NCBI GenBank assembly: GCA_938003515.1
Contig: CALKYL010000187.1
Span: 1 to 5,194 of the forward strand
DNA from: an uncultured bacterium
Lineage (GTDB): Bacteria > Planctomycetota > UBA1135 > UBA2386
Direction of reading: 5' to 3'
Length of the DNA stretch: 5,194 nucleotides
Position numbers and translations under genes: made by a program. Below, in pieces: positions 1-5,024 of this stretch. Each line of letters opens with the position of its first letter. Position 1 is the stretch's first letter. The notes under the pieces were generated by a model. That model saw nothing but the letters and a program-made list of their open reading frames with translations. It had not been told where the DNA came from and did not search any database.

Positions 1-2
1 TG

Positions 3-1082
3 TCGATCCCGCTGAGCGACTTCCACCTCTGGCCGACGCTGATGGGCATCGAGTATGCGGCGATGTCGCTCGACCCGCTCGGCGGCGTCGGTCCGTTTCC
101 GGAGCGGTTCCTGACGCCGCTGCTCGCCCGTCTGGTGTGGCTGCACGGCGACCGCATCGGACTGTTCTCGCACGCCATGCTCGTCGTGCTGCTCGCGCTG
201 GTGCACCACGGCACCCTGCGGCGCTCGCGCGACCACGTCTGGTCGGTCGCGTTCACCCTAGGGATCGCCGTCTGCGGCACGGTCGAGGTCTACCGCGGCC
301 TCGTCGGCTACAGCGACCCGACGACCTACGCGATCCTGTGCGCGGCGGCGCTGTGGGCGCGGCACACCTGGGTCTTCTGGCCGCTGATGGCGCTCGGCCT
401 GATGAACCACGGCTCGACGGTGTTCTTGTGGCCGTGGCTCGTCTACCAGCGCTGGTGCACCGCGCGGCTCGGCTGGCGCGACGCGGCGCTGGCCGTCGTC
501 GCCGTCGGGCTCTACGCCGTCGCGCGGGAGAACCTGATGGCCGCGAAGGACACCGAGGCGTTCTCCTTGACCTGGTACCTGGCGGGCATCGACTGGGTCC
601 GCGCCACCGAGCTTTGGCTGCTGCTGCTGCCGAACACGGTGTTCTGCTTCGGCTTCCTGCTGCTCGTCTCGATGTGGGACCTCGTCGGTGCAGGCCGGCG
701 CGAGGCGTGCGTCGACCACGCGCTGATGCTGGCGGCGGTCGGGGCGATCCTGCTGCTCGCGCTCGACATCTTCCGGTTCGTCGGCCTGCTCGCGTTCCCG
801 ATGATGACGGCGATGCAGCGACGGCTCGTTCCCGACCGCCGCCACCGGTGGATGCTCGTCGCCGCCGTCGTGCTCACCGTCGCGAGCCTGCCGTGGCAGC
901 GGCAGTGGATCCTCTACCTGCTCGAACGGCTGACCGAGTTCCAGCTCGCGGGCATCCTGCACCCGACGTGGAACGGCCTGTTCCCGGCCTGCTGGCCGGC
1001 GTTCGTCGGCTACGCGGCGTTCCTCGTGGCGCTCCTGGTCGTCGCCCTGCGCACCCGGCCGGTGCGCGCTCCGTCGCAATGA
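3..1082 (+). CDS. Polytopic membrane protein, N-terminus cut by window edge (paralogue of the 3447-4649 gene)
   Basis: The reading frame is open from the first bases of the window (codons start at base 3) to TGA at 1080-1082, giving 359 visible residues. Aligned with the downstream paralogue, about 30 N-terminal residues are missing, so the ATG at 42 is internal. The protein is very hydrophobic, with roughly 8-10 membrane segments, for example near residues 53-70, 80-97, 106-118, 122-148, 160-174, 203-225, 240-269, 283-297 and 330-350. Motifs shared with the paralogue are MGxE[YF]AxMxxDP (14-25), FPxRxLxPL (32-40), Y[RK]GxVGYxDPxT[YF] (97-109), NHxxxxxxxPW (135-145), DxxRFxGLLxxP (255-266) and a C-terminal WPxFVGY (332-337). 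It should act in the cytoplasmic membrane. The architecture resembles GT-C-type sugar transferases and related envelope enzymes, but I cannot assign a reaction. I am sure it is coding and membrane-bound, not sure of function. Confidence 0.88.
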   Translation, partial: SIPLSDFHLWPTLMGIEYAAMSLDPLGGVGPFPERFLTPLLARLVWLHGDRIGLFSHAMLVVLLALVHHGTLRRSRDHVWSVAFTLGIAVCGTVEVYRGLVGYSDPTTYAILCAAALWARHTWVFWPLMALGLMNHGSTVFLWPWLVYQRWCTARLGWRDAALAVVAVGLYAVARENLMAAKDTEAFSLTWYLAGIDWVRATELWLLLLPNTVFCFGFLLLVSMWDLVGAGRREACVDHALMLAAVGAILLLALDIFRFVGLLAFPMMTAMQRRLVPDRRHRWMLVAAVVLTVASLPWQRQWILYLLERLTEFQLAGILHPTWNGLFPACWPAFVGYAAFLVALLVVALRTRPVRAPSQ

Positions 1083-1094
1083 CACCCTTGCGGT

Positions 1095-1114
1095 CGACCG
1101 TCCCGACGCGGTCG
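1095..1114 (+). terminator. Weak stem-loop downstream of the first membrane gene
   Basis: A 6-bp perfect stem (CGACCG at 1095-1100 with CGGTCG at 1109-1114) closes an 8-base loop and lies 12 bases after the stop codon. The left arm overlaps a 10-bp perfect palindrome, CGGTCGACCG (1091-1100). No T-run follows, so it is at best a weak or factor-dependent terminator. In DNA this GC-rich a stem of this size could occur by chance. Confidence 0.22.
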
Positions 1115-1210
1115 CGCGGTCATGCGTAGCGACGTAAGAACGTGCCACGCGGCAGGGCGTAAGTCACTTCGACAGAGTGCTCTAGCGCGAACGTCGAGAG
1201 TAACTGCATC

Positions 1211-1239
1211 GGGAATCGTTCCGCGCGGGCAGCTACACT
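1211..1239 (+). promoter_or_regulatory. Possible promoter of the exported protein gene
   Basis: A TACACT hexamer (1234-1239), four of six matches to the vegetative -10 consensus, lies about 60 bases before the chosen ATG. At 17-base spacing upstream is GGGAAT (1211-1216), a poor vegetative -35, although its GGAAT core is reminiscent of ECF-sigma -35 elements. GGAA-TCG-TTCC (1212-1222) forms a small dyad at the same place. The intergenic region is less GC-rich than the flanking genes, as expected of a promoter region. The leader 1258-1298 is pyrimidine-rich and has no clear Shine-Dalgarno sequence. The gap of 216 bases supports independent transcription, but the exact site is a guess. Confidence 0.22.
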
Positions 1240-1298
1240 GTGCTGGGTGGCTCTGTCCGAGCCCTCCAACGTCCCTTCTTCCTTCATCGGAATCTCCC

Positions 1299-3203
1299 AT
1301 GCTCCGTTCCCTGTCTCTTCTGCCCATTGCTGCGCTGTTGGCGGTGCCCGCCGGCGCGCAGTGCTTCACCGCGACCGGCACTTCGATCGTGCCGATCATG
1401 TTCACCACGGGCGGCTTCCCGCTCGACGACGAGGGCCGCAGCCCCGACATCGCCTTCAACGGCTTCACGTTCCCGATGGGCGGGACGAACTGGTCGCACT
1501 TCGTCGTCGAGTCGAACGGCGAGGTCTACCTGACCAACGGCTCGGGCGTCGTCAACCCGGCGACGTTCGGCATCTCCAACCTCACCGAGATGCGCGGCGG
1601 CGCCGGCGGCTCGCCGCGCGTCGTGGCGTTCGGCGGTGACAACCAGGGCGTCGCCGGCCTCGTGGGCTGGGACATCCTCGTCGACGACTCGTCGTCGTCG
1701 CAGGTCAAGATCAGCTGGACCGGCATGCGCTTCTACGCCGGCACGGCCCAGAACTTCAGCATGAGCGTGACGCTCGATTCGTCCGGCTTCGTGCAGTTCG
1801 ACTACGCCAACGGCAACTTCGGTTCGCCCAACACCGCGGACTACTGCGGCGTGTCGATCGGCAACAACGTCGGCACCGGCACCGAGACCTCGAGCGACCT
1901 GAGCGCGCCCGGCACCTCGGGCAGCCTCGGCCTCGCGTTCCAGGCCGACTGGGGCGCGAACCCCTGGGACCTCGACGACACCTCGGTCCTGTTCGTCCCG
2001 AACGGCACCGGTGGCTACGACTGGGTGATCGCGTGCGGCACGCCGCCGAACCCGCCGGCGACCCACACGAGCTTCGGCGCCGGCTGCTACGACCGCTCGC
2101 GTACGTTCGCCGAGCTGTTCCCGATCGCCGCGACCGCGCTCGACCTCGGCACCGGCATCACGCTCGCGCCCAACAGCCCCGGCGCGCCGACGGCCTACGT
2201 CGTGCTGCCGATCGCGAGCGCGATCGTCACGCCGACCGGCACGCAGGTCCTGAACAACTCGGCCACGCCCGGCGCGATGGGGGACGACTCGACCTCGCAG
2301 CCGCTCAACCTGACGAGCTTCTCGTTCCCGTTCTCCGGCGGCTCGACCAACGTCGTGCACGCCACGTCCAACGGCTACGTGCTGCTGGGCGCGACGACGA
2401 CGACCGGCAGTGACTTCAGCCCGAGCCTGACGGACCTGTCGGGCGCGACCACCGGCACGCACGCCGGCCTGCCGCGGCTGTGCCCGGTGTGGTACGACCT
2501 GCACGCGGCTCGCAACGTCAGCACCAACCCGGCGTCCGGCGTCTACTTCTCCGAGGACACCGTCAACCAGACGGCCACGATCACCTGGCTCGACGTCGGC
2601 GAGTTCGCGACTTCGACGGCAGGCGCCGCGTCGTTCACCTTCCAGGTGCAGCTCAGCGCCGACGGCACGGTCGAGTACCGCTACGGCACGATGAGCAACT
2701 TCACGAGCACGACCCAGGCCAAGATCGTCGGCTACACGCCCGGCGCGCCGACGCGCACCCCTGCGTCGCAGGACTTCTCGGCGCTGATGCCGTTCCAGAC
2801 CTCGGCCACCGAGAGCGCGCCGCTCGCCCTCAGCGCCAGCCCGACCCCGGTCTCGACGCCGACCGCCGGCACGGCGCTGGTCTACTCGGTCAGCGACGCT
2901 CCTGAGTTCGTGCCGGGCAGCGCCACGACCGTCGGCGTGCTCATCCTCAGCCTGAACGGGAACCTGCCGGGCTTCGACCTCGGCGTGATCGGCGCGGGCG
3001 GTTGCCGCGCCTACGTCAACTCCCTCGACGTGCTGCTGACCTACGTCAACGCCGGCAGCTCGGCGACCATCAACGCCAGCCTCCCGGCCGGTGTGCCGGT
3101 CGGCACGCTGTTCTACGGCCAGGCGCTCGCGCTGTCGGTCGGGGTCAACGCCTTCGGCGGCGTGACGTCGAACGGCGTCGAGAGCTTCGTCAGCGACAAC
3201 TGA
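1299..3203 (+). CDS. Exported beta-rich protein with two related modules and a planctomycete-style C-terminal module
   Basis: I chose the ATG at 1299, not the upstream in-frame ATG at 1122, because it begins a classic signal peptide: MLRS, a hydrophobic core LSLLPIAALLAV, then PAGA before QCF, with cleavage predicted after residue 20. The 59 residues encoded upstream are Arg/Ser/Pro-rich and unlike a protein start. The mature protein is rich in Gly, Ser, Thr, Ala and Asn with alternating hydrophobic residues, as in extracellular beta structures. Two segments (about 53-202 and 339-495) look like copies of one module: F[TS]FPxxGG, then SNGxVxL, a G[SL]PR turn, a xIxW strand, an aromatic/hydrophobic strand, and GxVx[FY]xY. 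The pattern recalls NIDO-like beta folds, but this is only a resemblance. A linker (244-338) holds 'FGAGC' (259-263). The last 90 residues form a separate module. Six cysteines remain after cleavage (22, 183, 246, 263, 395, 569). No catalytic motif is visible; a structural or adhesive surface role is inferred. Confidence 0.9.
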   Translation: MLRSLSLLPIAALLAVPAGAQCFTATGTSIVPIMFTTGGFPLDDEGRSPDIAFNGFTFPMGGTNWSHFVVESNGEVYLTNGSGVVNPATFGISNLTEMRGGAGGSPRVVAFGGDNQGVAGLVGWDILVDDSSSSQVKISWTGMRFYAGTAQNFSMSVTLDSSGFVQFDYANGNFGSPNTADYCGVSIGNNVGTGTETSSDLSAPGTSGSLGLAFQADWGANPWDLDDTSVLFVPNGTGGYDWVIACGTPPNPPATHTSFGAGCYDRSRTFAELFPIAATALDLGTGITLAPNSPGAPTAYVVLPIASAIVTPTGTQVLNNSATPGAMGDDSTSQPLNLTSFSFPFSGGSTNVVHATSNGYVLLGATTTTGSDFSPSLTDLSGATTGTHAGLPRLCPVWYDLHAARNVSTNPASGVYFSEDTVNQTATITWLDVGEFATSTAGAASFTFQVQLSADGTVEYRYGTMSNFTSTTQAKIVGYTPGAPTRTPASQDFSALMPFQTSATESAPLALSASPTPVSTPTAGTALVYSVSDAPEFVPGSATTVGVLILSLNGNLPGFDLGVIGAGGCRAYVNSLDVLLTYVNAGSSATINASLPAGVPVGTLFYGQALALSVGVNAFGGVTSNGVESFVSDN

Positions 3204-3213
3204 TCGGAGCTGC

Positions 3214-3241
3214 GGGCCGGTGCGCTTCGCCGCGCCGGCCC
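3214..3241 (+). terminator. Strong GC stem-loop just after the exported protein gene
   Basis: An 11-bp stem with one G-U pair (GGGCCGGTGCG at 3214-3224 with CGCGCCGGCCC at 3231-3241) closes a 6-base loop CTTCGC, starting 10 bases after the TGA. Its position and strength fit a transcription terminator or a 3'-end stabilising hairpin. No T-tract follows, so it is not a textbook intrinsic terminator. The right arm is duplicated in the following tandem repeat, so an alternative stem could form with the second copy. Confidence 0.5.
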
Positions 3242-3260
3242 GCTTCGCCGCGCCGGCCCG
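3223..3260. repeat. Perfect 18-bp tandem duplication
   Basis: The unit CGCTTCGCCGCGCCGGCC occurs twice head-to-tail without mismatch (3223-3240 and 3241-3258), with two further bases of a third unit. The first copy supplies the loop and right arm of the terminator-like hairpin. Perfect identity suggests recent slippage or duplication. It lies outside the coding regions and its copy number could vary between strains. Confidence 0.85.
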
Positions 3261-3267
3261 ACGCCGC

Positions 3268-3378
3268 GGGTGACGGGCGTGCGCGCGGCGACGCAGGCCG
3301 TGGCGGCCCCTCCGAGGGACGCCGTTCGGCCCAGGGCACGCCCCGCTGCGACGATTCGGGTTGACGCGCGTGCGCGCG
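3268..3378. repeat. Pair of near-identical 20-bp direct repeats 90 bp apart
   Basis: GGGTGACGGGCGTGCGCGCG (3268-3287) recurs at 3358-3378 with one extra T and one G-to-C change. Both copies lie in the gap before the second membrane gene. They could be a pair of protein-binding sites or remnants of a duplication. The right-hand parts are simple CG-rich sequence, which lowers the significance, but the shared GGGT(T)GACG start is less trivial. Confidence 0.45.
3302..3323. repeat. Small two-part hairpin in the intergenic region
   Basis: GGCG (3302-3305) pairs with CGCC (3320-3323), and CCCT (3308-3311) pairs with AGGG (3315-3318) around a 3-base loop, with a small internal loop between the two helices. 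It lies between the terminator-like hairpin and the larger 3351-3389 hairpin. The stems are short and could be chance in this composition. Confidence 0.2.
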
Positions 3379-3389
3379 ACTCGGATCGT
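3351..3389 (+). promoter_or_regulatory. 39-base hairpin overlapping a promoter-like sequence upstream of the second membrane gene
   Basis: ACGATTCGGG (3351-3360) pairs with CTCGGATCGT (3380-3389) over 10 bp, two of them G-U. Inside, CGCGC and GCGCG can form a second short stem. Within the same stretch, TTGACG (3361-3366) followed after 17 bases by GATCGT (3384-3389) looks like a vegetative promoter, with five of six matches at -35 but only three of six at -10. It ends 57 bases before the ATG at 3447. It could be a promoter with an operator dyad, a terminator without a T-tract, or chance structure. Confidence 0.3.
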
Positions 3390-3446
3390 CCGCACGCCGC
3401 GTCTCGCCCTCGCCGCACGTGCCGAGGGCCACGCGCCGTCCAGCCA

Positions 3447-4649
3447 ATGAGCGAAGCGCGCGAGCACCGACTGCGACCCGCTCCGTTCCCCCTGGCGTTG
3501 CTGTCGCTCGCAGCGGGGGCCGCGCTGTTCGCGCTCAGCTGCCTGCTCGCGGCGCCGGTCTGGGCCCCGACCGGGATGGGGGAGGAGTTCGCCGAGATGG
3601 CGGCCGACCCGTTCGCGTGGCGCGGGGCGTTCCCGCACCGCGTGCTGGGCCCCCTGATCGCGTGGTGCCTCGGCGTCGGCGGCGAGCGCTACTGGATCTT
3701 CCACCACGCGGTGGTCGTCGCGCTGCTGGCGCTCCTGTTCTTCGGCGCCGTGGTGCGCGGCTGCACCATGCCGCGCGCCGCGCTGCTCGCCGCCGCGCTG
3801 TGCGGCATCGGCGCGATCAAGGCCTACAAGGGCGCCGTCGGCTACGCGGACCCGCTGACGTTCCTGCTGCTGGTGCTCGCCGCGCTGGTGGCGAACCGCC
3901 CCGGCCGGTTCTGGGTGGTCGTGCTGCTCGCGCTGTGCAACCACGAGCTCGTGCTGTTGTTCGTGCCGTGGCTGTTGTTCCGGCGGCACATGGCGGCGGG
4001 CGGGCTCTCTCGGGCGGACGCGGCGGGAGCGGCGCTCGTCTCCGCGGCCTACTTCGGCTTTCGGGCGTGGGTCGACGCCGTGCGCCCGGAGGGCACGTGG
4101 AACATGGGCTCCTACCTCGACCAGGTCTCGCTGTTCTCGATCGACACGGTCGCGATGTGGGCGCTGCTGACCGTGGTCGCCGTCATCAGCAACGGGCCGA
4201 TGCTCGTGCTGCTGACGTGGCGCGCGTTCGATGGCCCCGAACGCCGGTCGCGGGTGTCCCTCCTGCTGTTCGTGCTCGGCGTCTACGCGACGCCCGTGGC
4301 CGCGCTCGACGTCTGGCGCTTCGCGGGCCTCCTGCTCGTGCCGCTCTTCTTCGCCGGGATCGAGCTGGTCCAGCGGCGCGGGGGCCCGTGGCTGCTCGCG
4401 GGTCTCGGCGCCGCGACGATGGCGACTTCGGACCTCCAGTTCGAGGTCTTCCTGCGGCTCGTGCAGCAGGTCGTCGTCAACGACGCGAAGCGGGTCGCGC
4501 ACATCGTGCCCGCGGTGATCGCCGACCTATGGCCGTGGTTCGTCGGGTACGGGGTCGGCGTCGCGGCGCTCGGGATCGCCGGCTGGTTCCTCTCGACGAA
4601 GCTGACGTCTCGGGTGCCGGCGGCGCAGCCGGGTCCGCGCCTCCGCTGA
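3447..4649 (+). CDS. Polytopic membrane protein, full length (400 residues), paralogue of the upstream partial gene
   Basis: The start is the ATG at 3447: it gives a short Arg-rich N-terminus (MSEAREHRLR) before a first membrane segment at about 14-36. The 59 in-frame residues upstream are Arg/Ala/Pro-rich filler. No clear Shine-Dalgarno sequence precedes it. About ten membrane segments can be seen, including near 83-103, 107-124, 135-149, 153-178, 190-206, 234-257, 268-306 and 361-383. Motifs shared in order with the upstream gene are MGEEFAEMAADP (44-55), FPHRVLGPL (62-70), YKGAVGYADPLTF (127-139), NHELVLLFVPW (165-175), DVWRFAGLLLVP (288-299) and WPWFVGY (362-368). The conserved acidic segment after the first membrane helix is where GT-C glycosyltransferases often carry a catalytic Asp/Glu, so a sugar-transfer role is conceivable but unproven. 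The downstream repeat element begins 19 bases after the stop. Confidence 0.9.
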   Translation: MSEAREHRLRPAPFPLALLSLAAGAALFALSCLLAAPVWAPTGMGEEFAEMAADPFAWRGAFPHRVLGPLIAWCLGVGGERYWIFHHAVVVALLALLFFGAVVRGCTMPRAALLAAALCGIGAIKAYKGAVGYADPLTFLLLVLAALVANRPGRFWVVVLLALCNHELVLLFVPWLLFRRHMAAGGLSRADAAGAALVSAAYFGFRAWVDAVRPEGTWNMGSYLDQVSLFSIDTVAMWALLTVVAVISNGPMLVLLTWRAFDGPERRSRVSLLLFVLGVYATPVAALDVWRFAGLLLVPLFFAGIELVQRRGGPWLLAGLGAATMATSDLQFEVFLRLVQQVVVNDAKRVAHIVPAVIADLWPWFVGYGVGVAALGIAGWFLSTKLTSRVPAAQPGPRLR

Positions 4650-4667
4650 CGATCCAGGACGCGGCCG

Positions 4668-4692
4668 GAACTGTGGACCTGAGTTGTGCTCG
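4668..4692 (+). repeat. Left terminal inverted repeat of element 1
   Basis: The sequence is GAACTGTGGACCTG, AGT, TGTGCTCG. Against the start of copy 2 (5025-5048) it differs by one internal substitution and a short divergent spacer with a 1-base indel. Against the minus strand of 4837-4860 it differs by one further substitution. Three matches of this length in 550 bases cannot be explained by GC-rich composition, since the motif is mixed in base content. Confidence 0.65.
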
Positions 4693-4725
4693 CTCCTGCG
4701 TGCCCGGGAGGGACCGCAGGGGCGA
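4690..4725 (+). terminator. Strong hairpin inside the left part of element 1
   Basis: TCGCTCCTGCG (4690-4700) pairs with CGCAGGGGCGA (4715-4725) over 11 bp with one G-U pair. The 14-base loop can itself form a CCC/GGG mini-stem. It lies about 40 bases after the stop of the second membrane gene and is the best terminator-like structure there, although no T-run follows. It may instead be an intrinsic part of the repeat element. Confidence 0.4.
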
Positions 4726-4836
4726 TGGAAGCGCCCTCGCGGGCGCGGTGGTGGTCGCAAGCCGGGTCGGGACAGCGGAGCGGGACGAACACGGTATTCT
4801 CCTGCCCGCGCTTGCTGTCGGGGGACGTTCTGCGTC

Positions 4837-4860
4837 CGAGCACAGGCAGGTCAACCGTTC
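4837..4860 (-). repeat. Right terminal inverted repeat of element 1
   Basis: Read on the minus strand this is GAACGGTTGACCTG followed by CCTGTGCTCG, matching the start of copy 2 at 5025-5048 in all but one position, and the left end of element 1 less exactly. On the minus strand the match with copy 2 continues inward through GGACG. Confidence 0.7.
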
Positions 4861-5024
4861 TGCCCGGCCGCCGCGTGGACTACGACGGTGGCGCGGCTGG
4901 CGCGGGTGATGCTGATGGCTTGCGTGTAGCGCGATCGTTGTTGGTCGCTGTGCACGCGCGACGTGCGGAGGAGTCCGCGTGACAACAAGCTCTCCCGCGC
5001 GCCGTTCATCCGAGGCGCTGTCGA
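4861..5024. other. Spacer between the two repeat elements, no gene seen
   Basis: These 164 bases separate two oppositely oriented copies of the repeat. No convincing open frame, RNA gene or promoter is visible. Short frames read through it, but their products are Arg/Ala-rich with no start signal. Together with the rest of 4650-5194 it makes up a 545-base stretch whose only recognisable content is the repeat family. Confidence 0.5.

Larger units (their letters stand above)
4668..4860 (-). mobile_element. MITE-like repeat element, complete copy (element 1)
   Basis: This 193-bp segment is bounded by imperfect inverted repeats. The left end (4668-4692) reads GAACTGTGGACCTG, then AGT, then TGTGCTCG. 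The right end (4837-4860), read on the minus strand, is GAACGGTTGACCTG, then CC, then TGTGCTCGG. A second copy in the opposite orientation starts at 5025. CGGCCG flanks both sides (4662-4667 and 4865-4870), either as a target duplication or, being palindromic, as an extension of the inverted repeat. No transposase is encoded. The internal block 4731-4806 matches 5112-5188 on the other strand. The family is not one I recognise. A non-autonomous transposable element or a structured intergenic repeat fits best. It starts 19 bases after the membrane gene stop, so it may also shape that transcript's 3' end. Strand is given to match the orientation of copy 2. Confidence 0.6.

Noticed and set aside
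137..1129. A 330-codon + strand frame overlapping the first membrane gene
   Set aside because: The product is Arg/Pro/Ala-rich and has no motif. It is the shifted-frame shadow of the membrane protein, whose own frame is supported by its paralogue.
1122..1298. An in-frame N-terminal extension of the exported protein from the ATG at 1122
   Set aside because: It would bury the signal peptide behind 59 Arg/Ser/Pro-rich residues. The ATG at 1299 gives a normal exported protein start.
3270..3446. An in-frame N-terminal extension of the second membrane protein
   Set aside because: The added 59 residues are low-complexity Arg/Ala/Pro and cover the intergenic hairpins and repeats. The ATG at 3447 gives a typical membrane protein start.
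3204..3446. A CRISPR-like or short-array reading of the intergenic repeats
   Set aside because: The repeats are only two copies each, of different kinds, with no regular spacers and no cas genes nearby.
1284..4502. A 1072-codon open frame on the minus strand across the exported protein and second membrane genes
   Set aside because: Its product is an Arg/Ala/Val/Glu/Asp/His-rich, low-complexity sequence without domains, as expected from the reverse strand of genes with strong G/C third positions. The + strand frames have a signal peptide, membrane segments and paralogy.
3419..4909. A 496-codon + strand frame over the second membrane gene and the repeat
   Set aside because: Most of it is the Arg/Ala-rich shadow of the membrane gene. 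Only the tail in the repeat region looks protein-like, and that is discussed as a possible decayed fragment.
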